This document shows, piece after piece, positions 1-8,098 of a stretch of DNA of 64,000 bases (position 1 is its first letter; every line of letters starts with the position of its first letter). The DNA is from Stenotrophomonas africana (GTDB taxonomy: Bacteria > Pseudomonadota > Gammaproteobacteria > Xanthomonadales > Xanthomonadaceae). The notes under the pieces are model-generated. The model was not told where the DNA came from. It made no database searches and was given only the letters and a program-made list of their open reading frames with translations. Both the position numbers and the translations under genes were made by a program. The DNA lies in the NCBI RefSeq assembly GCF_013004645.1, contig NZ_JABEME010000002.1:186001-250000 (forward strand). Direction: 5' to 3'.

Positions 1-140
1 CCATATAGATTCTAATTTGGTTTACGGGCCGTTCGTGCAATCGAGCATCGACCGAAGCGCCGCATTTCACCGCATGCTGCAAGGCGTCCAGCCACAGTGC
101 CTGCTGCCCAACGCAAGCGCTGGCGCGCAGACTCTCTCCC

Positions 141-1484
141 ATGATTGGTCTTCACCGACTCCGCGACCGCATCACCACACTGGTCCTGAGTGAGGCCTGG
201 CGCCGCCGCGCCGCGCTCTGGGGTGGCGCTGTGGCCGTGGCGCTGGTAGCCATCCTGTTCGCCAAGGCCAGTGACGCGGCCTTCCATCTGTTCCAGCGCA
301 TCACCTCGCACTCGCCGTGGTGGACCCTGCTGCTCACGCCCGGCATCTTCGCGCTGCTGGCCTGGTTGACCGCCGGTGTGCTGAAACCCACGCGGGGCAG
401 CGGTATTCCGCAGGTCATCGCTGCGTTGGACAAGCCCGATGAGCCATTTCGGAAGACCAATCTTTCGCCTGCGGTCTCAGCCGGCAAGCTGCTGCTGACC
501 TCGTTGTCGCTGCTCGGCGGCGCGTCGGTCGGGCGCGAGGGGCCCACCGTCCACGTGGGCGCCAGCCTGATGTACCTGTTCGGCCGCTGGTTCGGTTTCA
601 AGGATCCGCGCGAGCTCTCGCACTTCCTGCTGGCCGGTGGTGCTGCCGGCATTGCGGCGGCGTTCAACACACCGCTGGCGGGTATCGTCTTCGCCATCGA
701 AGAGCTCAGCGGCCGCTTCGAGCATCGCTTCTCAGGCACGCTGCTGACCGCGGTGATCGTCGGTGGCGTGGTGTCGCTGGGCCTGCTGGGCAACTACACC
801 TACTTCGGCCACGTGAGCGCACGCCTGCCGCTCGGCCAGGGCTGGCTGGCCATCCTGCTGTGCGGCGTGGTGGCGGGCTTGCTGGGAGGCCTGTTCGCAC
901 GCGCAGTATTGGCCAGTGCGGCGGGCCGCCCGCGCTGGCTCGGGCAACTGCGGCAGCGGCATCCGGTTCTGTTGGCCGCAGGCTGCGGCCTGGTGGTGGT
1001 ACTGCTCGCCCTGGTCTTCGGTGAAGGCGCGTTCGGCACCGGCTACGAGCAGGCGCGCAGCCTGGTGCAGGGGCAGGCGATGGTCGGCCATGAGTTCGGG
1101 TTGATGAAGTTGTTGGCCAATCTCGCGTCGTACGTGGCCGGTATTCCCGGCGGCCTGTTCTCGCCGGCGCTGGCGGTCGGCGCGGGACTCGGCCACAACC
1201 TGGCGGCGCTGATGCCGGGCGTGGACCCGCGCGCGTTCGTGCTGCTGGGCATGTGTGCTTACCTGACCGGCGTCACCCAGGCGCCACTGACCTCGGCGGT
1301 GATCTCGCTGGAGCTGACCGACAGTGGTGACCTGCTGCTGCCGATCCTGGCCACGGTGCTGATCGCGCGTGGCGTGTCCGGGCTGGTGTGCAGGGTGCCG
1401 ATCTACCGCGGGTTGGCGGAGTTGTTGATGGCGCCCCGTGCGCCAGACGTCGCGGGGGGCACCGATCCTGGAGCGCGGACCTGA
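141..1484 (+). CDS. ClC-family chloride channel/transporter
   Basis: This is a polytopic inner-membrane protein of 447 residues, the normal size for bacterial ClC proteins, which move chloride in channel mode or in exchange for protons. The selectivity-filter motifs are present in order: GSGIPQ at about residues 86-91, GREGPTV at about 131-137 with the gating glutamate E133, and GIPGGLFSP at about 334-342. The last corresponds to the family GxFxP motif. No CBS domains follow. The first in-frame ATG is used; no strong ribosome site precedes it. The gene ends 8 bp from the convergent LysR gene. Ion selectivity and whether it is a channel or an exchanger cannot be read from sequence. Confidence 0.9.
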   Translation: MIGLHRLRDRITTLVLSEAWRRRAALWGGAVAVALVAILFAKASDAAFHLFQRITSHSPWWTLLLTPGIFALLAWLTAGVLKPTRGSGIPQVIAALDKPDEPFRKTNLSPAVSAGKLLLTSLSLLGGASVGREGPTVHVGASLMYLFGRWFGFKDPRELSHFLLAGGAAGIAAAFNTPLAGIVFAIEELSGRFEHRFSGTLLTAVIVGGVVSLGLLGNYTYFGHVSARLPLGQGWLAILLCGVVAGLLGGLFARAVLASAAGRPRWLGQLRQRHPVLLAAGCGLVVVLLALVFGEGAFGTGYEQARSLVQGQAMVGHEFGLMKLLANLASYVAGIPGGLFSPALAVGAGLGHNLAALMPGVDPRAFVLLGMCAYLTGVTQAPLTSAVISLELTDSGDLLLPILATVLIARGVSGLVCRVPIYRGLAELLMAPRAPDVAGGTDPGART

Positions 1485-1491
1485 GGCAGGC

Positions 1492-2403
1492 TCATGTGCC
1501 CTGCCGCAGCCAGGCCACCAGTGCCGAGAACGCGGGCGATGGCTGGCGTCGGTTCGGGTAGTACAGGTGGTAACCGGCGAAGGGCACGCACCATTTGTCC
1601 AGCACGGCCACCAGGCGCCCAGCCGCCAGATGCTCGGTGACCAGTGGTTCGGGAACATAGGCCAGCCCCAGACCGTCAAGCGCGGCGTTGATGACGTGAG
1701 TCATGCTGTTGAACACCAGCGGTCCCTCCCCGCGCACGCTGAACTCCTTTCCCTTTCCCTTTCCCTTGCCCTTGTCCTCGAATTCCCAGGCGTAGATCGA
1801 TCCGTTGGGACGGTGGCGGATGTTGATGCAGCGGTGGCGGGTGATGTCGGCCGGCTTCTTCGGCTTCGGGTGCGCGTCGAAGTATGCAGGGGAGGCCACT
1901 ACGACCAGCCTCCAGTCCGGACCGACACGCACTGCGATCATGTCCTTGCTCAGCGCCTCACCCAGGCGGATGCCGGCGTCGAAACGCTGCTCGACCACGT
2001 TGGTGAACCCGTAGTCCACGTAGAACTCCAGCGTGATGTCCGGGTACGCGGCCAGGAAGCCAGCGAGACGCGGGCGGATGATCATCTCGATCGAATCGTC
2101 GGTACAGGAAATCCGCAGTGTTCCGGTCGGGGTGTCGCGCAGTTCGCCCAGTGCCTCGATGCTGGCGCCGATGGCCGCGAAGTGAGGGCCGATGGAGTGC
2201 ATCAGACGCTCGCCGGCCTGGGTGGGCGACACATTGCGGGTGGTGCGGGCCAACAGGCGGATGCCCAACCGCTCTTCCAGCAGGCGCATCGAATGGCTCA
2301 ACGCCGAAGGCGTGACGCCGAGGCGCGCAGCTGCCTTGGTAAAGCTCTGTTCCTGCGCAACAACCAGGAACGCCTGGAGATCATTGGATTTCACGAAGGC
2401 CAT
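1492..2403 (-). CDS. LysR-family transcriptional regulator
   Basis: A LysR-type regulator of 303 residues. The N-terminal winged helix-turn-helix lies at about residues 1-60 (AAARLGVTPSALSHSMRLLE), and the C-terminal effector-binding domain covers the rest. The ATG giving MAFVKSNDLQ is chosen because family members start just before this helix; a longer reading frame upstream would add 30 atypical residues. It is divergent from an exported hydrolase and MFS pair with about 145 bp between, the classic arrangement for a LysR regulator and its target. It contains a run of Lys-Gly dipeptides encoded by a hexanucleotide tandem repeat at 1746-1774, unusual inside an effector domain. Confidence 0.88.
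   Translation of the reverse strand: MAFVKSNDLQAFLVVAQEQSFTKAAARLGVTPSALSHSMRLLEERLGIRLLARTTRNVSPTQAGERLMHSIGPHFAAIGASIEALGELRDTPTGTLRISCTDDSIEMIIRPRLAGFLAAYPDITLEFYVDYGFTNVVEQRFDAGIRLGEALSKDMIAVRVGPDWRLVVVASPAYFDAHPKPKKPADITRHRCINIRHRPNGSIYAWEFEDKGKGKGKGKEFSVRGEGPLVFNSMTHVINAALDGLGLAYVPEPLVTEHLAAGRLVAVLDKWCVPFAGYHLYYPNRRQPSPAFSALVAWLRQGT
1746..1774 (-). repeat. in-frame hexanucleotide repeat inside LysR gene
   Basis: On the coding strand the unit is AAGGGA or AAGGGC, about four to five copies in tandem, encoding alternating Lys and Gly (DKGKGKGKGKEF). Because the unit is six bases, slippage would change the number of dipeptides without shifting the frame. Whether copy number varies between strains is not known from this window. 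Confidence 0.75.
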
Positions 2404-2547
2404 GGCGCTGCATCGTTCGGAGGCATGGCCGAACCCTAGCACGGACTTGTGAGCACAGCTCAGCAATCCATCAATCGGCAGGTGGATTATCACGGCAGGC
2501 CCCCCCGCCTATCGTGGCGCCCTGCATCCTCCTCCAAGGCCACGACC

Positions 2548-3606
2548 ATGAAGCGCACCCCCCTGCTGCTGGCGCTGATCACCAGTGCATTCGCCCCTTT
2601 GACCGTGATGGCCGCCGATGTTCCTGTTGCGGTAAAGCCGGCGGGCGCGGACAACTTCTACAGAAGCGCCGATGTATCCCGCGAGCGTGTGACGTTCCGC
2701 AACCAGTACCAGATGAGCGTAGTGGGTACGTTGTACCGCCCGAAAACCCGGCGCGGGAATGAGCACGCCCCGGCGATCATCGTCGGCCACCCGATGGGCG
2801 CGGTGAAAGAGCAGAGCGCGCAGCTGTACGCGCAGAAGCTGGCCGAGCAGGGCTTTGTGACGCTGGCGATCGACCTGCCGTTCTGGGGCGAAAGCCAGGG
2901 TGAGCCGCGCAATCTGGTGGCCCCGGAGATCTATGTGGAAGCCTTCAGCGCTTCGGTCGACTACCTGGGGACGCGCGAGTTCATCGATCGGGAGCGCATC
3001 GGCGTGCTCGGTATCTGCGGCAGCGGCAGCTTTTCCATCGCAGCCGCCAAGCTGGACCCACGCCTGAAGGCCGTCGCCACCGTCAGCATGTACGATATGG
3101 GCGCGGTTACACGCAATGGCCTGAAGCATTCGCAGAGCGCAGACCAGCGCAAGGCACTGCTGGAAAAAGCCGCCGAGCAGCGCTACACCGAGTTCGATAG
3201 TGGCAAGGGCGTCTTCCTCGATTATCTGCCGGCCACGCTGCCGCCCGATGCAGACCCGGTCACCCGTGAATTCTGGGATTTCTACCGCACCACGCGCGGC
3301 GCCGCCCTTCCCAAGGGCTATACGCTGGAACAGACCCAGAACCGCATGCTGACCAGCGAAGTGCGCTTCATGAATTTCTATCCGTTCAACGACATCGAAA
3401 CGATCTCGCCACGTCCCATGTTGTTCATCGCCGGCAGCGAAGCGCACTCTCGTGAATTCAGCGAAGACGCCTACCGACTGGCGGGTCAACCCAAGGAGTT
3501 GTATATCGTGCCGGGAGCCGGCCACGTGGATCTGTACGACCGCACCGATCTGATTCCGTTTGCGAAGCTGGGCAGCTTCTTCAGGCAGAACCTGGCAGAA
3601 CGTTGA
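2548..3606 (+). CDS. exported alpha/beta hydrolase
   Basis: An alpha/beta-hydrolase-fold protein of 352 residues with a clear N-terminal signal peptide (MKRTPLLLALITSAF, cleavage near AMAAD-type residues), so it is probably periplasmic. The nucleophile elbow reads GICGSGS, which places Cys where most family members have Ser, as in dienelactone hydrolases and YcjY-like proteins. A late GAGHVDLYD supplies the catalytic histidine. The ATG before the signal peptide is chosen; the frame is open further upstream, but that stretch would put the signal peptide internally. The MFS gene starts 2 bp after its stop, so the two are surely co-transcribed, probably under the divergent LysR protein. The substrate is unknown. 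Confidence 0.82.
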   Translation: MKRTPLLLALITSAFAPLTVMAADVPVAVKPAGADNFYRSADVSRERVTFRNQYQMSVVGTLYRPKTRRGNEHAPAIIVGHPMGAVKEQSAQLYAQKLAEQGFVTLAIDLPFWGESQGEPRNLVAPEIYVEAFSASVDYLGTREFIDRERIGVLGICGSGSFSIAAAKLDPRLKAVATVSMYDMGAVTRNGLKHSQSADQRKALLEKAAEQRYTEFDSGKGVFLDYLPATLPPDADPVTREFWDFYRTTRGAALPKGYTLEQTQNRMLTSEVRFMNFYPFNDIETISPRPMLFIAGSEAHSREFSEDAYRLAGQPKELYIVPGAGHVDLYDRTDLIPFAKLGSFFRQNLAER

Positions 3607-3607
3607 G

Positions 3608-4807
3608 ATGAGTGCTTCGATCGCATCCAACGCAACGGCGGAAGGCACTCCTGCGCGTGCGCATTGGGGCGGTGTGCTGGCGATGACGCTATGCGTGTTC
3701 GCTCTCATCGCTTCGGAGTTCATGCCGGTCAGCCTGCTCACGCTCATGGCCGCCGATCTGCGCGTAAGCGAAGGCATGGCCGGCTACGGCATCGGCATCT
3801 CAGGTGTGTTCGCGGTGCTGACCAGCCTGTCGATCAGCCGCGTGGCGGCTCGCATGGACCGCAGGACACTACTGCTGTCGTTGACCTCGCTGATGGCAGT
3901 CTCCGGCGCGGTGGTGGCATGGGCCAACGGCTATGCGATGTACATGGCGGGCCGCGCGCTGATCGGCATCGTCATCGGTGGCTTCTGGTCGATGTCCGCC
4001 GCCACCGCCATGCGACTGGTACCTGCGGCACAGGTGCCACGCGCACTGGCGATCTTCAACGGGGGCAATGCATTGGCAACTGTGATTGCCGCGCCGCTGG
4101 GGAGCTGGCTGGGCGGTGTGATCGGTTGGCGGGGTGCCTTCCTGTGCCTGTTGCCCATAGCGGCCGTCGCACTGGTGTGGCAATGGCTGAGCCTGCCCCG
4201 CCTGCCGGCATCGCCCGTTGCCGCGACCGACAGTGTGCTGGGCTTGCTCAGGCACCGCGTCGTGCTCCTCGGGATGGGGGCCTGCGGCGCATTCTTCATG
4301 GGGCAGTTCGCACTGTTCACTTATATCCGGCCGTTCCTGGAAGCCGTGACCCATGCTGGCAGCACCGCGTTGCCATTGATGCTGCTTGCCATTGGCGCGA
4401 GCGGCGTTGTCGGGACGCTCGTCATTGGTGTCTTTCTTGCGCGTGGTCTGTCCAGGACCCTGATCGCAATCCCCGTACTGATGGCAGCTGTGGCTGTAGC
4501 GCTGGTGCCACTGGGCGCATACGCATGGCCGGTGGTGACGCTCCTTGCCATCTGGGGCTTCCTCGCCACCGCGGCGCCAGTGGGCTGGTGGAGCTGGGTC
4601 GCGCGGACCTTCGCCGGCAATGCCGAGGCCGGTGGCGGATTGATGGTGGCGGTAGTGCAGTGCTCGATCGCGCTGGGCTCCACCCTGGGGGGACTGTTGT
4701 TCGACAGTCTCGGCTATGCCAGCAACTTCATGGCCAGCGCCGGCGTCCTGCTGGTCGCCGCACTGTTGGCTTGGCGGACGGCAAAACGGGCTGCTCTGCT
4801 CCTGTAG
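3608..4807 (+). CDS. MFS transporter, DHA1 / sugar-efflux-like
   Basis: A 12-helix major facilitator of about 399 residues. The early segment SEFMPVSLLTLMAADL and the loop RVAARMDRRTLLL between helices 2 and 3 are typical of the DHA1 drug:H+ and SotB/AraJ-like efflux group. The ATG lies 2 bp after the hydrolase stop, which fits translational coupling. Context suggests that the hydrolase product or substrate, or a toxic compound sensed by the LysR regulator, is exported. The specific substrate cannot be predicted. Confidence 0.85.
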   Translation: MSASIASNATAEGTPARAHWGGVLAMTLCVFALIASEFMPVSLLTLMAADLRVSEGMAGYGIGISGVFAVLTSLSISRVAARMDRRTLLLSLTSLMAVSGAVVAWANGYAMYMAGRALIGIVIGGFWSMSAATAMRLVPAAQVPRALAIFNGGNALATVIAAPLGSWLGGVIGWRGAFLCLLPIAAVALVWQWLSLPRLPASPVAATDSVLGLLRHRVVLLGMGACGAFFMGQFALFTYIRPFLEAVTHAGSTALPLMLLAIGASGVVGTLVIGVFLARGLSRTLIAIPVLMAAVAVALVPLGAYAWPVVTLLAIWGFLATAAPVGWWSWVARTFAGNAEAGGGLMVAVVQCSIALGSTLGGLLFDSLGYASNFMASAGVLLVAALLAWRTAKRAALLL

Positions 4808-5014
4808 GGCGCGCGCCGCAACTGTGGGGCGACAGCGGTCTGCACGATCTGCCGATAGGCACGTTCCATTGCTCGGATAATCAGGATCAATCATTTCGTA
4901 TCTTCACTCCTGTAGTGAAGCTGATTCCCCGTTGCACCGTCTACCCGATGCCAGGTGCGCCGCTGAAGATGCACCCACGCCGGGGCTGCGCCCGGACCCG
5001 CATCGAGAGCGACC

Positions 5015-6184
5015 ATGATCAACTGCCGTATCCGCCGCCTGGCGGCTGCCGTCCTGGCCCTGGCCAGTTCCCCCGCGCTGGCGCTGGCAGGCACGCCTGT
5101 GCTTCCCAGCGAACGCAGCATCGGTGTCATCGAGCCGGTGGCGCGTTTCGAAGGTGCCATGCCCACCAGCGTGGCGGTGTCCGAGACCGGGCGGATCTTC
5201 GTCAACTTCCCGCGCTGGGGCGACGAGGTGCCCTACAGCGTGGCCGAGTGGCGCGATGGCCATGCCGTGCCCTATCCGGATGCGCGCATCAACCGCAAGG
5301 ACGGCCCCGATCCGGCGGCCCACTTCATCAGCGTGCAGAGTGTGGTGGCCGATGGCCAGGGCCGGTTGTGGGTGCTGGATACCGCCGCGCCCGGGTTCTC
5401 TGCACCACTGGCCGGCGGCGCCAAGCTGGTGGCGATCGATCTGGCCACCAATGCCGTGGCCAGAACGCTGGTGTTCCCGGCCAACGTCATCGACGCGCGC
5501 ACCTACGTCAACGATGTGCGCTTCGATTTCCGTGTCGGTCGCGAGGGCGTGGCCTACGTGACCGACTCGTCGCTGAGCGGCATCGGCGGCATCATCGTGA
5601 TCGACCTGGCGACCGGCGCCGCGTCCAAGCGCCTGATCGGTCATGTGTCCACATCGGCGGATCCGGCATTCGTACCGATCGTGGAAGGACAGCAGATGCG
5701 GCTGCGTAACGCGGATGGTTCGACGCAGCCGTTCACCGTGGCTGCCGATGGCATTGCGTTGTCGCCCGATGGCAGCACGCTGTTCTACACCCCGCTGTCC
5801 AGCCGCCATCTGTACAGCGTGCCGACCGTCTTGCTGCGCGACCCCAAGGTAAGTGAGGCGGCGCTGGCTGCGGCCGTGGTCGACCTGGGCGACAAGGGCG
5901 CGTCCGATGGTATGGAGATGGACGCCAACGGCCGGCTGTATGCCAGCGACTACGAGCACAACGCCATCCATGCCCGTGATGCGCAGGGGCGCTGGACGAC
6001 CGTGGTGCACGATCCACGCATCCTGTGGCCCGATACCTTGTCGATGGGACCCGATGGCTATCTGTACTTCACCGCCAACCAGCTGCATCGGCAGGCCGGA
6101 TTCAATGGTGGCGTTGATCGTCGGCAGACGCCGTACATGGTGTATCGCACCCGGGTGGATGCGAATCCTGCGCCAACGCGGTGA
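5015..6184 (+). CDS. secreted yellow/major-royal-jelly-like beta-propeller protein
   Basis: A protein of 389 residues with a signal peptide (RRLAAAVLALASSPALALAG). The body resembles the major royal jelly/yellow family: repeated strands such as VAVSETGRIFVNFPRWGDE, QSVVADGQGRLWVLDT and DGIALSPDGSTLFYTPLSS are characteristic six-bladed propeller elements. Bacterial members are often annotated as L-dopachrome-tautomerase-related or SMP-30-like, but the reaction is not established for most. It stands alone with about 200 bp of upstream non-coding DNA and precedes comF on the same strand. The family assignment is firm; the enzymatic role is not. Confidence 0.78.
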   Translation: MINCRIRRLAAAVLALASSPALALAGTPVLPSERSIGVIEPVARFEGAMPTSVAVSETGRIFVNFPRWGDEVPYSVAEWRDGHAVPYPDARINRKDGPDPAAHFISVQSVVADGQGRLWVLDTAAPGFSAPLAGGAKLVAIDLATNAVARTLVFPANVIDARTYVNDVRFDFRVGREGVAYVTDSSLSGIGGIIVIDLATGAASKRLIGHVSTSADPAFVPIVEGQQMRLRNADGSTQPFTVAADGIALSPDGSTLFYTPLSSRHLYSVPTVLLRDPKVSEAALAAAVVDLGDKGASDGMEMDANGRLYASDYEHNAIHARDAQGRWTTVVHDPRILWPDTLSMGPDGYLYFTANQLHRQAGFNGGVDRRQTPYMVYRTRVDANPAPTR

Positions 6185-6267
6185 GGTGATCGGGGTAGCG
6201 GGTGGGCGATAAAACCCCTACGGCTCGTTGAGGGCACCCCCGATGGCAGCCCGCTGACGGCGGCGAC

Positions 6268-6969
6268 ATGCTGAAGTGCATGTCTGTCTTCTTCGACCCG
6301 GGCCGCCACGTGCAGGCCGCACTTCGCGTGCTGCTACCGCTTCGTTGCCTGGTCTGCGGTGACCCAGGCCACGATGGACTCGATCTCTGCGATGCCTGCC
6401 TGGCCGGACTGCCCTGGGCCGGTCGGGCCTGCCTGCGCTGCGCGTTGCCGTTGCCGGACACCGCGTTGATCGTCTGCGGGACCTGCCGTGAGGAGGTCCC
6501 GCCACAGGCCGCCACCCATGCCAGCCTGCTGTACCTGCCGCCTGTCGATCAGCTGCTGGTGCGCTACAAGTTCCATCAGGATCTCGCAGCCGGACGCCTG
6601 CTCGCGCAGCTGATGCAACGCGCACCGCCGCCGTGGTGGTGTCCGCCGCTGGTGCCGGTGCCGCTGCACAATCGCCGGTTGCGCCAGCGCGGCTACAACC
6701 AGGCGGGCGAGCTGTGCCGGTTGCTGCCGATGCCGGTCTGGCAGGGGCTGTACCGGCGGCGGCATACCGCACCACAGTCCGAGCGCACGGCCGAACAGCG
6801 CCGGGAAAATCTGTTCGACGCGTTTGCGGTTCGTGGTCCGGTGCCCACGCGGCTGACCGTGGTCGATGATGTGATGACCACCGGCAGTACGGTGATGGAG
6901 GTCGCCGAGACGCTGCGCCTGGCGGGCGCTGCGGAGGTGCGTGTGTGGGTCTGCGCGCGGGCGCCGTGA
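6268..6969 (+). CDS. comF: ComF family protein
   Basis: A protein of 233 residues with the two ComF parts. The N-terminal zinc-binding region has CLVCGD, CDACL, CLRCALP and CGTC pairs. The C-terminal phosphoribosyltransferase-like domain carries the PRPP-binding motif VDDVMTTGST near residues 198-208. ComF supports uptake of transforming DNA in naturally competent bacteria; homologues such as GntX are also widespread in non-competent species. An ATG four codons downstream is an alternative start. It is notable in this window because comM, another transformation gene, is interrupted near 60.37 kb. Confidence 0.9.
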   Translation: MLKCMSVFFDPGRHVQAALRVLLPLRCLVCGDPGHDGLDLCDACLAGLPWAGRACLRCALPLPDTALIVCGTCREEVPPQAATHASLLYLPPVDQLLVRYKFHQDLAAGRLLAQLMQRAPPPWWCPPLVPVPLHNRRLRQRGYNQAGELCRLLPMPVWQGLYRRRHTAPQSERTAEQRRENLFDAFAVRGPVPTRLTVVDDVMTTGSTVMEVAETLRLAGAAEVRVWVCARAP

Positions 6970-7027
6970 TCGCCCTCTTCATCCACAGGGGCTAGGATGA
7001 GGCCGGTTCCGGATCGAAGGAGTGGCC

Positions 7028-7579
7028 ATGAATTCCCCCCTGTCTCCCTTGTTGTCGGCAGTTGGGCGCAGCTGGTGGATCCTGCTGCTGTACGGGCTTG
7101 TCGCACTGGGTTTCGGCATCGTTGCCATCGGCTGGCCGTTGTCCGCAGCGATGGCGCTGGCGTGGACACTGGGCGTGATGGCCATCGTTGAAGGTGTCAT
7201 CAGCCTGTTCGCACTGATCAGCGGCGGCAGTGGTGCCTCGCGTGGGTGGCTGGCGCTGTACGCCATCGCCTCGTTGGGCTTCGGCATCCTGGCGGTGATC
7301 AATCCGCTGGCCACCGCCAGCGTGCTGGTGCTGTTCCTGGCGGCGTGGCTGCTGGTGGCCGGCATCTATCGCATCGTGTTCGCGATCCGCGTACGCAAGC
7401 AGATCCAGGGCGAGTGGCTGCTGATTCTCAGCGGCGTGCTGGCGGTGGTGCTGGGCCTGTTGTTCGCGGCCAACCCATATGCGGGCGTGGCGGTGACCAC
7501 GCTGTGGATCGGCATCGGCAGCCTGCTGTATGGGCTGCTGCAGGTGCTGGTGGCATTCAAGCTGCGGAAGCTGAAGTGA
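7028..7579 (+). CDS. HdeD/DUF308-type inner-membrane protein
   Basis: A small membrane protein of 183 residues with six predicted helices in three similar pairs, as in the HdeD acid-resistance family (for example GFGIVAIGWPLSAAMALAW and GFGILAVINPLATASVLVLF). AAGGAG at 7017-7022 sits correctly for the ATG at 7028; a GTG two codons earlier overlaps the ribosome site and is less likely. The downstream lipoprotein GTG overlaps its stop, so the pair is translationally coupled. The molecular function of HdeD-like proteins outside enterobacteria is unknown. Confidence 0.85.
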   Translation: MNSPLSPLLSAVGRSWWILLLYGLVALGFGIVAIGWPLSAAMALAWTLGVMAIVEGVISLFALISGGSGASRGWLALYAIASLGFGILAVINPLATASVLVLFLAAWLLVAGIYRIVFAIRVRKQIQGEWLLILSGVLAVVLGLLFAANPYAGVAVTTLWIGIGSLLYGLLQVLVAFKLRKLK

Positions 7580-8046
7580 GGGCTGCGCTTCCGCTGTTGC
7601 TGGGCGTGGCGTTGACCCTGGCCGGATGCATGCCGGGCGCCACACCCGGTGCCCTGGCAGGCAAGGATCATGCGCCACGCCCCGGCGTGGATGTGCGCCT
7701 GAGTGCGGTCGATACAGCCGGCAAGGGCACATCGGTGCAGTGGCAGGGCGAAACCCTGGCCCTGCGCGAGCCGCCGATCGCCGTCAGCGCCGACATCGCC
7801 GATGTGCGCTATGTGCTGGACGCGGGCCAGCAGCCCGGCCTGCAGATCCGCTATCGGCCGGAAGCGCACCAGCGCATCCACGATGGCACGGCAGCACTGG
7901 TGGGCCAGCGAGCGGCGATCAGCGTGGATGGCCGCGTGCTCATGGTGGCGACGGTGAAAGGGCCGTTCGGCGAATCGATGATGCTGAGCGGGCTGCCGAG
8001 CATTGCCGAGGCGCAGGCGCTGGCGAAGCACATCACGGGCGAGTGA
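7576..8046 (+). CDS. lipoprotein with SecD-P1-head-like domain
   Basis: The GTG at 7576 overlaps the hdeD-like stop (GTGA) and gives a 156-residue protein starting MRAALPLLLGVALTLAGC, a lipoprotein signal with lipobox LAGC. The C-terminal half (LQIRYRPEAHQRIHDGTAAL, AAISVDGRVLMVATVKGPFG, LSGLPSIAEAQALAKHI) resembles the P1 head subdomain of SecD, where the same order of strand, helix and VLDGKV-like turn occurs. No membrane segments are present, so it is not SecD itself. The resemblance is by eye; a profile search would settle it. The pairing with an HdeD-type membrane protein suggests an envelope role, but this is inference. Confidence 0.7.
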   Translation: MRAALPLLLGVALTLAGCMPGATPGALAGKDHAPRPGVDVRLSAVDTAGKGTSVQWQGETLALREPPIAVSADIADVRYVLDAGQQPGLQIRYRPEAHQRIHDGTAALVGQRAAISVDGRVLMVATVKGPFGESMMLSGLPSIAEAQALAKHITGE

Positions 8047-8079
8047 CGGGCGCGCCAACAACCCCGCACTGCTCACGGA

Positions 8080-8097
8080 GGTCGACCCAGGTCGACC
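8080..8097. repeat. short palindromic REP-like element
   Basis: GGTCGACC repeated around a two-base spacer lies between the convergent lipoprotein and agaP genes. It matches the palindromic style of the other intergenic repeats in this window, for example at 58891-58914, and may act as a bidirectional stop or stabilising hairpin. Confidence 0.5.
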
Positions 8098-8098
8098 G

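Noticed and set aside
3664..5709. Plus-strand frame overlapping the MFS and yellow-like genes
   Set aside because: Overlaps two well-supported genes in another frame and has no recognisable protein features.
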